30,628 nt of DNA from a virus. Made by a program: the position numbers and the translations under genes. The notes beneath the pieces were generated by a model. It saw nothing but the letters and a program-made list of their open reading frames with translations. It searched no databases and was not told the origin of the DNA. Of the stretch, positions 1 through 8,475 are shown in pieces (positions within the stretch are counted from its first letter, which is position 1; every line of letters starts with the position of its first letter). The stretch spans positions 1-30,628 of the IMG/VR virus record IMGVR_UViG_3300042507_006289; one strand, given 5' to 3'.

Positions 1-2
1 CG

Positions 3-935
3 GATAGACTCACTATTCGTGGAGACAATGCTGAAGGAGCATTTTTTAAAGCCAGCGGACTTACTGGATCTGGTGACTGGAAAGCGGAGCTTGTTCTTGG
101 TTCAACAAATACTATTTTAACAATAAAGACCAATACCATTGAAGTCCCTTCTCTTGTTGGTGGATCTTTGATTGTTTCGGCTGGATCTGCTGGAAACTTG
201 ATTCGCAATCAATCGCTTAACACTGGATTTGGAACAACTAATTTTTTGGGAAACATTGGGGCCAATGTAGTAAACTGGCCAGTAGCTGAAGCTCGCACAA
301 ATCTTGGCCTCGGGTGGTCGGCGCTGACAAACACGAATGACGCCACATCTTTGCTTGGTGTGGATACTTCTGGGCGGGTCATTTATACGGTAACTAATCA
401 AATAACATTTACCAATCCTGTGAGATTTGGCACTGCCGCTACTACAAATGGCGCTTCATTTGAAGCATATATCAATGGTATTGGATATTTTTACAATGGA
501 AGTAACGTCTGGTCGGTGAGTACAAACAATATGGAGTTTTCCCAACCAAATGCCGTTCGTAATAATCTAGGAGTAGGAACAAACAGTGTTGTTCGTTTTG
601 GAGAGGTGTCTGCAACCAATTTATCGGGCGGGGCATTTATGTTAAGCGCCGACTCTGGTGGAACAATTTACGAGCAAACAAATTTTTCCTTTTTTAGTCC
701 AGGAACTACTTATTTTATAGGAGCAGTTGGACCTAACGCCACAAACTGGACCGCGCCAGTAGCAAGAACTAACCTCGAACTTCCTTGGAGCGGGCTAACC
801 AACACCAACGCCGCCACCTTCCAAGGCGCGCTGTTTGCAGCCACTAACGCCGCCCCGACCAATACGACCAACGTCGCTGCCTGGATCAATCTCCAGGTTG
901 GGACTAACACGTATAAATTACCGCTTTACCAGTGA
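3..935 (+). CDS. Tail fibre/spike protein, C-terminal part (5' end cut)
   Basis: The frame is open from base 3 with no stop before 935, so the gene enters from the left; the first internal start (TTG at 168) is not needed. The product is rich in Asn, Thr, Gly and Ser and lacks charged clusters, as expected for a beta-structured phage fibre. A motif of the form NW..PVA.RTNL.L.WS.LTNTN.AT occurs twice (about 273-362 and 744-830), with a weaker partial copy near 545-610. It ends in a short tail, VGTNTYKLPLYQ. The first ~700 bases are visibly more AT-rich than the last ~200, which suggests module exchange. A role in host-receptor binding is inferred from this style and from the virion context; no enzymatic motif was seen. 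The next gene starts inside its stop codon (GTGA). Confidence 0.7.
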   Translation, partial: DRLTIRGDNAEGAFFKASGLTGSGDWKAELVLGSTNTILTIKTNTIEVPSLVGGSLIVSAGSAGNLIRNQSLNTGFGTTNFLGNIGANVVNWPVAEARTNLGLGWSALTNTNDATSLLGVDTSGRVIYTVTNQITFTNPVRFGTAATTNGASFEAYINGIGYFYNGSNVWSVSTNNMEFSQPNAVRNNLGVGTNSVVRFGEVSATNLSGGAFMLSADSGGTIYEQTNFSFFSPGTTYFIGAVGPNATNWTAPVARTNLELPWSGLTNTNAATFQGALFAATNAAPTNTTNVAAWINLQVGTNTYKLPLYQ

Positions 936-1465
936 TACCTGCAGCCCGACCCAAACAGACGCGCAAGCAGACTGAAGAGCTGATCAAGGGCGTTGACGCT
1001 CCGGTGGTCATCGTCGGTGTCCGAGGCTACTACAAAGCAATGGGCTCGAATCCCAAGGCCAATGATATAAATATATATGATGACGCCCTGTTTGTCTGGT
1101 CGGCTAATGGGTACATGGCTTTCAACGCCAACACGGACCCGTCGATCAAACGGCCCCGTGTGGCCAAGCTCAAGGCCGGAACCTGGCAGTACCGGCTGGG
1201 CACCCACAACATAAGCAAGGCCAAAAAGCACCAATACCCGGCCCTGGTCCAAGCGGCCCCGGTGACTGTGGTCCGCCAAGGCGCGGGCGAAGACACCGGA
1301 TGGTTTGGGATAAACATCCATCGCGGCGGCAGAACCACGACCTCCTCTCTCGGGTGTGTTACCTTGCCATCGTCGCAGTACGATGGGTTTTTTCAATTGG
1401 TAAGGGCCGAGATGGCACGAGCCAAGGTGAGCCGCGTTCCGTTTGTTTTGGCCGAGAACGTCTAG
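932..1465 (+). CDS. L,D-transpeptidase (YkuD-like) domain protein, possible peptidoglycan-acting enzyme
   Basis: This 177-residue protein starts at a GTG that overlaps the fibre stop by four bases. Near the C-terminus, H130 is followed by the S139-x-G141-C142 signature (GINIHRGG then SSLGCVTLP). This matches the His/Ser-x-Gly-Cys active-site pattern of L,D-transpeptidase-fold enzymes, where Cys142 would be the nucleophile. No signal peptide or transmembrane segment was seen. The gene lies among virion genes, so the protein could be a virion-associated peptidoglycan enzyme or a lysis protein. L,D-transpeptidase fold members can crosslink or cleave, and the sequence does not decide which. The family call rests on the motif alone; the upstream half is not recognised. 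Confidence 0.6.
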   Translation: MIPAARPKQTRKQTEELIKGVDAPVVIVGVRGYYKAMGSNPKANDINIYDDALFVWSANGYMAFNANTDPSIKRPRVAKLKAGTWQYRLGTHNISKAKKHQYPALVQAAPVTVVRQGAGEDTGWFGINIHRGGRTTTSSLGCVTLPSSQYDGFFQLVRAEMARAKVSRVPFVLAENV

Positions 1466-1468
1466 GTT

Positions 1469-4400
1469 ATGGGGCAAAAGCGCATACTTTCCCCTGAGAC
1501 CCCGGTCCGGAGTTTCCCTACTCCGAACATCAAGGACCTAGTCGTCATCCAAGACGTCGACTCGCGTTTGCCCGGTTATAAGGCCCTGGACTACGGGACT
1601 CCCCATCCCGACCAGACCAAGTTCAAAGGGGCCAAGCTCGTCTACCAGGAGCCCTTGGAAAACTCGGACTCGTTTGTTCGCCGCATCTACGCCACGGATC
1701 GGTTGGACCAGGATGCGTACAACTACGCCGTCAAATACAGCGCGGGCAGCCCCAATCATCCGATTTACGTCCGGAGTTACGTGGTGCCCCGCGCGGACTA
1801 TTTTCCGTTGCCCGAAGGCACGGCCGACAGCTTTTTGGAAAACGCGTTCCTGGTCGAAGAGGAAATGGCCCCGGTCGAGGGCGAGCTGAACAGCCTGTAT
1901 GTGAGGGTCACGCGCGCGTACGAGACTTTGCCGGGGCCGGTGTTGACTAGTTTTGAGACCAATGACTCCGGGCAAAAAGTCACCGTCACCACCCAGCGCA
2001 AGTCTTCAGCGGGGTATAATTTACCAGCGGCCACGGCCACCAGCAGCCCCTCAGCCACGGCCGAGGACTCAGGGATTGTCACCGAGCAAATCCGGTCGGT
2101 GCCCACAGTCTTTACCCGCCAGCAGTTCAGCGCCGAACGTCCCGACCCGTTGCCTTCCAAATTCCGGGCCCGTGTTCCGGATTTGGAAACTAGTTCTATT
2201 GTGGCTGGCGCCGCCCAGCAGCCGACGTTGGCGGTTCCGCAGGATTTGTCAGCCAGTGAGACCCAGGAAACCCAGTTTCTGAAGCGGGTCAGCCGCAGGC
2301 TGCGCCCAGACCCCAACTACCCGGTTACGTTCATCGAGACAACCAGAACCAACACGGGGCAAGTCGCTACGGTCACCAGCGTCCTCGAAGATTTCATACA
2401 GAGCGCCGACAGCGGTCCGTTGGTCGAGTCAAGTGAGGTGACCGATCTAGGTGATGGCCGATCGATCAAAGTCACAACCACAGTCGATCAAGTCTTCGAC
2501 CAGCCGTCTTTTACACGGGCAAAGGAAGACATCACGCCCGTTAAATTTCGCGCGGCGGTTTCCGAGACCGTGGAGGAGCGGACTATTCCAGGCACAGCGG
2601 CTATGCCCGCGACGTTAGGCCCCAACGAGCTTTCCAAGACCGAAGAACAACTGACTCTTGACCGCAAGCGAGTCCGTACCCAAGAACGCAACATCACCAC
2701 TTCCGACCCGTTAGTTGAGCAGGTGGTGACGCCCGAGGGCCAGTTGGCCACACGCACTTTAACCTTGTCCGATCAACCCCAGTCCGTGACGCCCAGCGCG
2801 ACACTAATCCAGGGTGAAATCGAGCAATTGGGTGACGGTCGCACGGTAAAAACTGAAGTGCAGGTCGGGGCGGTTTTTGATGAGCGTCGAGTTGCCATCG
2901 AAAAACCTGATTTGGTTCCTCCTGAATTCCGGGGCGCGGTGCCAACTCAAACCACCGAAACGATCGTTGCCGGGACCACGGCGGTGATGCCAACTCTCGG
3001 CCCAGGCGAACTTTCGCGCACCGCGCAGCGAGTTACCGAACACAAAGTTCGTGAGGCTTTCACTGCCCGCCCTTCGGCCAATTTGCCGGTCACTTTGACG
3101 CCGTCGGATACATTGATCGACAACGACGGGGTGACCGTCACGCGGGTCAAGACTTTGGCGACAGGCGCGCAGACTTTGGCCCCCAGCGCCACTGTCAGTG
3201 GCTCGGTCGAGAACATCGGGGACGGGCTGACCGTCAGAACCCAGGACACCAAACAGGAAGTATTTGCCAGTGCCGCCTTTACCCGCACCAAGGAAGACCT
3301 GACCCCAGCCAAATTCCGCGCTTCGGTGGCCGAGCAAGTTGAAGAGTCCACAACTGCTGGAACAGCATTCATGCCTGCAGGACTGAGTCCTGACGAGTAT
3401 GAGAAGTCCGAACAACAAGTTACCAAATTTACCAAACGTACACGCGTGCGTCGCCGCCAGATTTCCGAGGCTGAAGAGCCTTTGGAAGAACAGATCATCA
3501 CCAACGACGGACAACTTGCCACCCGCGTTTTGACGCTTTCGGACGGGCCACAAACTTTGAGCACGGGGGCCACCGTAGTTTCCGGGGAAGTCGAGCAACT
3601 GGGCGACGGTCGCACGGTAAAAACTGAAGTGGTGGTGCCAAGCGTTTTTGCCCGGCCCTCTTTTTCGCAGGAACGGCCTGACATTATCCCCGTTGAGTTT
3701 CGCGATCAAATCCCGACTACCACGACCGAACTAACTGAGGCCGGTCAAGCAGCGGCAGTGACTCTCGTCGGGGACGAAATTGCCAAAACCCAAGAGCAAG
3801 TCACGGTGGACACGCGCCGCACGCGCGTGGTGACGCGGTCGAATTCGCTCACGACGGCGTCACTCACGGGGCGCGCTTTTAATACGGAGTGGGGAGTTCC
3901 CGAGCTTATTACCGACTCCATCGTAGATCCGGCCACGCAACCGGACACAAGCGGGCTGGTTTTACAGGACCAGATCACCCCCCTCAATTCGACCCGCAGT
4001 CGTCGCTTGCGCAGAACACTGCAATCGGTACCGACTAACTACTTCTACTACGAAGTCGCGCAAGACCAGGTCGTCCTGAAAAACGAGGTCTCGCTGCACA
4101 GGCGAGATATTACAAACCCCAACGACCCGACTTTTTTACCGGTGCCTGTGGTCACTGGGGCGGTGGCCGATATCACGGATACGCCGCTGGAGTTCCCTTG
4201 GGTGCGCCGCGTGACCAAGCGTTTGCCGACAGACGGCCAGGGAAATATTATCCTCCCGGCCTCGCGCACCGAGTACGACACCATCACGTACACATTTCCA
4301 GGTATTATTTACACTTGGAAAGCCCGGTTTACCGAAGACCAAGTCCGGGCCAACCTTTCGTTTTTTGAAAACCGCTATCCGGTCACTATGACGGTGGCTG

Positions 4401-4756
4401 CCCGGTACGAAACCTCTTATCACGTGTCCACGACGGCCGACCCCAACGACGACCCAGACTTGAATCTGTCCAATCCGGCGGCTCGCAATACTTTTGAGTT
4501 TTTCCGTGTGATCACACGTCCTTGGGCCCGTATATTTTTTAACATCCCCGACAACACAATCCACCCGCCCGCCCCCATCACCGTGGCCAAGGAGTCGGTC
4601 GAGCGCGGGGGCATAGCCTTCGACATCCAGGGAGGCCAAGCCAGCGAGCCGTCTTTCTACACTCCCGGCGACGAAATTTTAGTCGGCGGCGAAGTCAAGC
4701 GCTGGTGGGGTAACATTTACGTGAAACGGCTTGTGTTTGTACGCGAGCCGGTATAA
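1469..4756 (+). CDS. Large repeat-containing virion-type protein (1095 aa)
   Basis: The ATG lies 3 bases after the previous stop. The central part holds five diverged tandem copies of a unit of about 128 residues. The anchor VF followed by a variable stretch and then PxxF/KFR or EFR recurs near 2108, 2492, 2873, 3259 and 3640 (spacing 381-386 bases). A LGDGR(T/S)-type motif recurs near 2447, 2829, 3216 and 3601. Unit ends carry an AGT.A.P.LGP.ELSKTE-like motif. The last ~300 residues are non-repetitive and rich in Tyr, Phe and Trp, and may be an assembly domain. No signal peptide, coiled coil or catalytic motif was seen. Position next to the fibre suggests a tail or decoration protein, but I do not recognise the family. 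Confidence 0.75.
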   Translation: MGQKRILSPETPVRSFPTPNIKDLVVIQDVDSRLPGYKALDYGTPHPDQTKFKGAKLVYQEPLENSDSFVRRIYATDRLDQDAYNYAVKYSAGSPNHPIYVRSYVVPRADYFPLPEGTADSFLENAFLVEEEMAPVEGELNSLYVRVTRAYETLPGPVLTSFETNDSGQKVTVTTQRKSSAGYNLPAATATSSPSATAEDSGIVTEQIRSVPTVFTRQQFSAERPDPLPSKFRARVPDLETSSIVAGAAQQPTLAVPQDLSASETQETQFLKRVSRRLRPDPNYPVTFIETTRTNTGQVATVTSVLEDFIQSADSGPLVESSEVTDLGDGRSIKVTTTVDQVFDQPSFTRAKEDITPVKFRAAVSETVEERTIPGTAAMPATLGPNELSKTEEQLTLDRKRVRTQERNITTSDPLVEQVVTPEGQLATRTLTLSDQPQSVTPSATLIQGEIEQLGDGRTVKTEVQVGAVFDERRVAIEKPDLVPPEFRGAVPTQTTETIVAGTTAVMPTLGPGELSRTAQRVTEHKVREAFTARPSANLPVTLTPSDTLIDNDGVTVTRVKTLATGAQTLAPSATVSGSVENIGDGLTVRTQDTKQEVFASAAFTRTKEDLTPAKFRASVAEQVEESTTAGTAFMPAGLSPDEYEKSEQQVTKFTKRTRVRRRQISEAEEPLEEQIITNDGQLATRVLTLSDGPQTLSTGATVVSGEVEQLGDGRTVKTEVVVPSVFARPSFSQERPDIIPVEFRDQIPTTTTELTEAGQAAAVTLVGDEIAKTQEQVTVDTRRTRVVTRSNSLTTASLTGRAFNTEWGVPELITDSIVDPATQPDTSGLVLQDQITPLNSTRSRRLRRTLQSVPTNYFYYEVAQDQVVLKNEVSLHRRDITNPNDPTFLPVPVVTGAVADITDTPLEFPWVRRVTKRLPTDGQGNIILPASRTEYDTITYTFPGIIYTWKARFTEDQVRANLSFFENRYPVTMTVAARYETSYHVSTTADPNDDPDLNLSNPAARNTFEFFRVITRPWARIFFNIPDNTIHPPAPITVAKESVERGGIAFDIQGGQASEPSFYTPGDEILVGGEVKRWWGNIYVKRLVFVREPV

Positions 4757-4760
4757 TAAG

Positions 4761-4766
4761 AAAGGA
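4761..4766 (+). promoter_or_regulatory. Shine-Dalgarno site for the 4774 gene
   Basis: AAAGGA lies seven bases before the ATG at 4774. It is one of the few recognisable ribosome-binding sites on the + strand, where most junctions instead use stop/start overlaps. It fixes the start of the next gene. Confidence 0.6.
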
Positions 4767-4773
4767 CTAAAAT

Positions 4774-5505
4774 ATGATCGATCTGGTATCAGCCAATGAA
4801 TTTACATTTACGCCGAGCGCGTTCATCGCGGCGTATATTGAGCAAGAGTCGAAGACTGTCGTCTTGGAAACAACCGGAAACAGTGGTATGTTGCTTACCC
4901 AGCCGGATGACATCGATAATTTGACCAGCGTTGCTTCTAACGCGAATGACTCTTATGCTTATGTATCCGGCACGCTCCCGGTGTCGGTTCCTAACTCGTC
5001 CTTCTCACTGCCTACTTCGATTCTAGTTGATGCTCTGACTAATCAGAAAGTTACCTTTAACCAGTGGGCCACCACTAATATCCAGTATCAAACTGCTGAC
5101 TTAGACCCCGACTATGTAAATTCATCTAACACACTCACTACGAATCAAGCCTTTCCGGGACCGAGCGCATTAGGGGCTAGTTATCAACAGTTGGGCCCAC
5201 AAAGTTTAAGCGAGTTAACTTTGCACATGGGGGGGCCTTCTAACTCTACCACTAAGACCACAAAAGGTTTGGCAAGCCTCCCCGCAGAATCCACAGTTGC
5301 GGGATCTTTTATAGAACTGGTCGGACAAAAGATTACCGACACCCGCACGACCACCAAGACAACCACCACGACACTAGGCGTGTCTAATACAGTAGTCTTG
5401 GTTCTATCGTACGGGACTTTCAAGGCTAAGTGCGCTAATGCTCAAGCCACGGTGACCCTTATCTACGAACAGGTAGCAATCTATCTCAGTAGTCTTCAGG
5501 CATGA
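4774..5505 (+). CDS. Hypothetical structural-type protein (243 aa)
   Basis: The ATG is preceded by an AAAGGA ribosome-binding site. The protein is rich in Ser, Thr and Asn, has few charged residues, and shows alternating hydrophobic/polar stretches suggesting beta structure. A Thr/Lys-rich run (TDTRTTTKTTTTT) lies near residues 190-203. There is no Cys cluster, and no enzyme motif or membrane segment is clear. Codon use is more AT-rich than in the preceding 1095-residue gene. The stop overlaps the start of the next gene (ATGA). Its position between virion-type genes suggests a structural role; the family is not recognised. Confidence 0.65.
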   Translation: MIDLVSANEFTFTPSAFIAAYIEQESKTVVLETTGNSGMLLTQPDDIDNLTSVASNANDSYAYVSGTLPVSVPNSSFSLPTSILVDALTNQKVTFNQWATTNIQYQTADLDPDYVNSSNTLTTNQAFPGPSALGASYQQLGPQSLSELTLHMGGPSNSTTKTTKGLASLPAESTVAGSFIELVGQKITDTRTTTKTTTTTLGVSNTVVLVLSYGTFKAKCANAQATVTLIYEQVAIYLSSLQA

Positions 5506-5822
5506 TAACCGTACAAGCTCCGCTTAAACGCAGCGATTTCCAAGTAGTCAATTTCGGATCGCGTAATTACACGGCTGTCTCGGAGACCGGGGCGACTTTA
5601 TCGAAAACGACTAACACGGTCGATGAAATCCTGATCGCCAATGCTATTGAAGGCGATCCTAATCAGGTAGACTTCATCAAGCGCTACAACACTTGGTTCG
5701 TGTTCACCGACATTACCCAGTACCCGTTAATTCCCTACCGGCTTATCCTTATCCATTACGATCGTGCGGGCAGAATCGCCTACACCGACACCGACATGCT
5801 TAAGTTGATTCGTAAGCCGTGA
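5502..5822 (+). CDS. Hypothetical small virion-module protein (106 aa)
   Basis: This gene starts at an ATG inside the previous stop codon (ATGA) and ends in a GTGA that starts the next gene, so it is locked into the virion operon. The product is a compact mixed alpha/beta-looking protein with a hydrophobic, aromatic C-terminal half (around residues 60-90). No Cys cluster, signal peptide or known motif was found. A minor tail or connector component is possible from context only. Confidence 0.6.
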   Translation: MITVQAPLKRSDFQVVNFGSRNYTAVSETGATLSKTTNTVDEILIANAIEGDPNQVDFIKRYNTWFVFTDITQYPLIPYRLILIHYDRAGRIAYTDTDMLKLIRKP

Positions 5823-6199
5823 AGCCCAACCGGCCCAACACCGAGTTCGAGCCGAAGACATTTGCCAAACTTCCGGGGCTGAGCATTGTCGGTCGATCGG
5901 TAACACAGGCGCCGGTCGAGCAACCGGTTCCCTACTTTGACGAGGCTCGTGTGCGCAGAATTGCCCGAGGTCTTTTCGAGACCAATGCGCCTTCCTTGAT
6001 CAAAACTGGAGATAAAGGCGACAAGGGCGACAAGGGCGACCAGGGCGACCAGGGTGAGGTCGGGCCTCAAGGAACTCAAGGTCTGCAGGGTCCGCAGGGT
6101 CCGCAGGGGGAGTCTGGAATACCAGACGCCGAGATAATAACAATCACCGTTTGCAATGGTGGCACCACGGAAGAGATCCAAGTGTACGCCCCCGCTTAA
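5819..6199 (+). CDS. Collagen-like short fibre protein (126 aa)
   Basis: The start is a GTG overlapping the previous stop. Residues 64-102 form 13 uninterrupted Gly-X-Y triplets. The first five are charged or amide-rich (GDK, GDQ) and the later ones are rich in Gln and Pro (GPQ, GTQ). Collagen-like triplets of this kind are well known in phage tail fibres, where they trimerise and act as rigid stalks. The N-terminal ~60 residues would attach to the particle, and the last ~25 residues would be a small tip or trimerisation element. The triplet region is also a DNA-level repeat (gacaagggc, cagggtccg), prone to length change. Confidence 0.8.
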   Translation: MKPNRPNTEFEPKTFAKLPGLSIVGRSVTQAPVEQPVPYFDEARVRRIARGLFETNAPSLIKTGDKGDKGDKGDQGDQGEVGPQGTQGLQGPQGPQGESGIPDAEIITITVCNGGTTEEIQVYAPA

Positions 6200-6208
6200 T
6201 GTTGTTTG

Positions 6209-6724
6209 ATGAACTTGGTATGGTCAAATAATTGCGTTCCCAACGTAGTCAATGCAGACCGGGATAACAGTTACACCGAGTGCTGTAGTGCAAGGTTTAC
6301 GTTTACTTTAATTGGACTGGTAACACCCGGACCCTTTGGTAGCTACTTTCCGAACAGGTGTTTAGGTGTACCCTCGACGCCAACAGTAACAATTGGCCCT
6401 ATGGTAGTGGACATGGAAATAGTTAGCGATGGGATCGTTGTAGATGATCAACTACTGGTCAACGGCAGCGCTTTCCAAGCGGGCCAGCATCCAGTAATTC
6501 TGGGTGAGGGGACAACCGCGACCGGTGCCAATTTTCCCGGCGGGCTCTCGCTATGTAATGGTCAGCACTCCATACCTGCAGGGACCGTAATCGCAACTGT
6601 TCAACAAGGCGCGACTGTTACTTTAGCGGGCGGTGACAACCACGGCATCAATCTTTTTGTCGCCGGGAATTCTGCCAGAACAGCACCCGCTGCGATTATC
6701 CTACGCCCAGTCCAAGCACCATGA
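6209..6724 (+). CDS. Hypothetical virion-module protein (171 aa)
   Basis: I chose the ATG at 6209; a TTG one codon upstream (6206) is also possible. The protein is mostly hydrophobic and small residues with beta-like periodicity, and has a Cys-containing N-terminal segment (CVP...ECCSAR) and further Cys residues near positions 50 and 120. The C-terminal half is Gly/Thr/Val-rich, as in head-fibre or decoration proteins that follow collagen-like genes. It lies directly after the collagen-like protein, so the two may form one appendage (inference). The family is not recognised. Confidence 0.6.
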   Translation: MNLVWSNNCVPNVVNADRDNSYTECCSARFTFTLIGLVTPGPFGSYFPNRCLGVPSTPTVTIGPMVVDMEIVSDGIVVDDQLLVNGSAFQAGQHPVILGEGTTATGANFPGGLSLCNGQHSIPAGTVIATVQQGATVTLAGGDNHGINLFVAGNSARTAPAAIILRPVQAP

Positions 6725-7182
6725 TCAGTATATCTTTTCAGAGTTTTGAAAAAGCCTGCGCCTGCAGGCCGGAAGGCTACCGAAAGCACGTGCTTTCTTT
6801 GGCAAAAATCGTAGGAGACCGATTGTGGTTGACTCCCGAGGACCACACTTATTTGGCTAACTATTACCGAAGCAAAGCTCCACAGGAGGTCAGAATGAAA
6901 GACTCGGCCGCCCATCTGGCCGAGGCTCTGGGCCGCTGGGCTTTTGCCGGGTTTCCGGTAGCGACTTCAAAGGTGGTGGATGCGCGCAAGGCCGCTTGTC
7001 AAAAATGTGAGTTTTGGGACGGGTCGGCAAGATTAGGACTGGGTAAATGTAACCACGAGAAATGTGGCTGCACAAAACTGAAGTGGTGGTTGAGTACAGA
7101 AAAATGCCCGGACGGCCGTTGGCCCGAAATAAATATTGAAGAAGCTACTGATATAGATACAATAAACTCCGACTCCAAATGA
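6721..7182 (+). CDS. Cys-cluster (probable zinc-binding) protein, 153 aa
   Basis: The gene starts at an ATGA overlap. The C-terminal half carries C93-x2-C96, C110, C115-x-C117 and C129, a pattern consistent with one or two zinc sites. The N-terminal ~85 residues are helical with aromatic residues. The end is acidic. A second, longer protein with the same order of Cys pairs, including a CGC element, is encoded at 19674-20267, at the other end of the virion module. No nuclease or enzyme motif is seen. Assembly factor or minor virion protein are guesses from position. Confidence 0.65.
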   Translation: MISISFQSFEKACACRPEGYRKHVLSLAKIVGDRLWLTPEDHTYLANYYRSKAPQEVRMKDSAAHLAEALGRWAFAGFPVATSKVVDARKAACQKCEFWDGSARLGLGKCNHEKCGCTKLKWWLSTEKCPDGRWPEINIEEATDIDTINSDSK

Positions 7183-8138
7183 CCCTGGCCCAGGCACGAC
7201 AGCTTCTGCATCAACACATCAGCCCTGACGGACCTGAGAGTGTGATGGTGCCCGCGCGGATCAACGAAGTCTGTGAACGCTTTTTTGTCAGTGGCCGGTG
7301 GAAAGGGATGATAGTAGAAGTCGACCTCGACGCCTCTCAAGGCTACGTCACCCTTCCCCGGCGCTGCGAAGCTGTCCTGGGAATCACGGTGGCCAAAGCC
7401 CCCCGGACTCCGTTCGGGCGCTGGTACTCTTTTGTGCCTGGGGGTCCGGGGCAACTCGATGGATCCACATACAACGGGACAGATCTTGTTTTGGACGCGG
7501 GTGACAGTCACCCCGTGTTCCGCGACCCGCCTTATGAGTCTTTCCGTCTGCGTGTCAAAGTCCCTAGCACATCCGACCGGGATACGGGTAACTACATGGT
7601 GCTCAAGGGCAACGACGCTGGCGGAAATTCTGTGTTCGGTGCCGACGGCAGCGAAGGTCTGCAGCTCAATCTGACGGCAGCCGAGAACACCACGACCCAA
7701 TATTTTTCTGCTTTGACCGGGGTTCTCAAACCCTTGACCAACGGCTACGTGACCCTGTGGGCCGTGAATGCCTCCGGTGCGGAAACGCAAATTGGAGAAT
7801 ATGAGCCGGGCGAAACCAATGTCGGTTACCGTCGCTACATGGTGCAGCGCGCCAGTGGCAGCGAAATCCCGACCGTGCGCGCCCTGTGCAAACGCCGCTT
7901 TGTGCCGGTCCAATCCGAGCACGACGACATTATCCCCGACAATATGGGGGCCCTTAAGCTGGGTTTGATTTCATTGAAATACGAGGACACCAACGACTTG
8001 GAGCGTTCGACCGAGTATTTCAACAAAGCGTTGTCCCTATTGAACGCAGAGTTGCGGGAACAGAGGGGCAGCCAATTCAACACCGTTCGTTTTAGCCCGC
8101 ATGGATTCGGGTTGGGGCGGATCAACCGACAATATTGA
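7179..8138 (+). CDS. Conserved phage structural protein, possible neck/adaptor (319 aa)
   Basis: The gene starts at an ATGA overlap. An N-terminal helical segment (about 1-40) precedes a long beta-rich middle. The C-terminal segment is helical: DNMGALKLGLISLKYEDTND, then SLLNAELREQRGS. This closing pattern, in which a small-residue helix is followed by a helix ending in RGS, reminds me of phage head-tail connector/tail tubular A-like proteins. The middle contains the YEPGETN...YRRY signature that I recall from uncharacterised phage structural proteins. This assignment is tentative. It lies immediately before the presumed internal virion proteins, which fits a connector position. Confidence 0.55.
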   Translation: MTLAQARQLLHQHISPDGPESVMVPARINEVCERFFVSGRWKGMIVEVDLDASQGYVTLPRRCEAVLGITVAKAPRTPFGRWYSFVPGGPGQLDGSTYNGTDLVLDAGDSHPVFRDPPYESFRLRVKVPSTSDRDTGNYMVLKGNDAGGNSVFGADGSEGLQLNLTAAENTTTQYFSALTGVLKPLTNGYVTLWAVNASGAETQIGEYEPGETNVGYRRYMVQRASGSEIPTVRALCKRRFVPVQSEHDDIIPDNMGALKLGLISLKYEDTNDLERSTEYFNKALSLLNAELREQRGSQFNTVRFSPHGFGLGRINRQY

Positions 8139-8143
8139 CCACA

Positions 8144-8470
8144 ATGAACAGCATGCGCCAGGAGCTACTGAGAAACAATCCGACTTACTACAAGACAAAT
8201 GCCCAAGCATTGAATCGGGACGCCGAGGCTTACGCGCGTATGCGTATGGCGTATAATGACCCTCTGAGCCCAACAAAAGGGAATGCATTGACATCTGCGA
8301 TGAGGTCGATCGGTAACGAGGATATTGTCGGCGGAGTGACGGGTTCGCGTATCAAAGAGGATTTGGCGCGGAGGCAAAAAGCCACCAATACTCGCGCCAA
8401 GTTAAACAGCCTCAAAGGAAACGATCTCAACGACGAACTTAAGCGCATGGAAGCCATGACGCGCCTGTAG
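8144..8470 (+). CDS. Small helical virion-module protein (108 aa)
   Basis: I prefer the ATG at 8144; a TTG overlapping the previous stop (8135) would add three residues. The product is strongly helical, rich in Arg, Lys, Asn and Met, and lacks Cys. The C-terminal part (KLNSLKGNDLNDELKRMEAM) could form a coiled coil. It is the first of four consecutive genes (8144, 8476, 9495, 10908) with helical, charged proteins, typical of internal virion or ejection proteins. No known family is recognised. Confidence 0.6.
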   Translation: MNSMRQELLRNNPTYYKTNAQALNRDAEAYARMRMAYNDPLSPTKGNALTSAMRSIGNEDIVGGVTGSRIKEDLARRQKATNTRAKLNSLKGNDLNDELKRMEAMTRL

Positions 8471-8475
8471 ACAAT

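Noticed and set aside
2804-3709. Long - strand frames opposite the 1095-residue gene
   Set aside because: They are antisense shadows created by the regular codon pattern of the repeats.
6199-6231. ATG at 6199 overlapping the collagen-like stop
   Set aside because: It opens only about ten codons in another frame.
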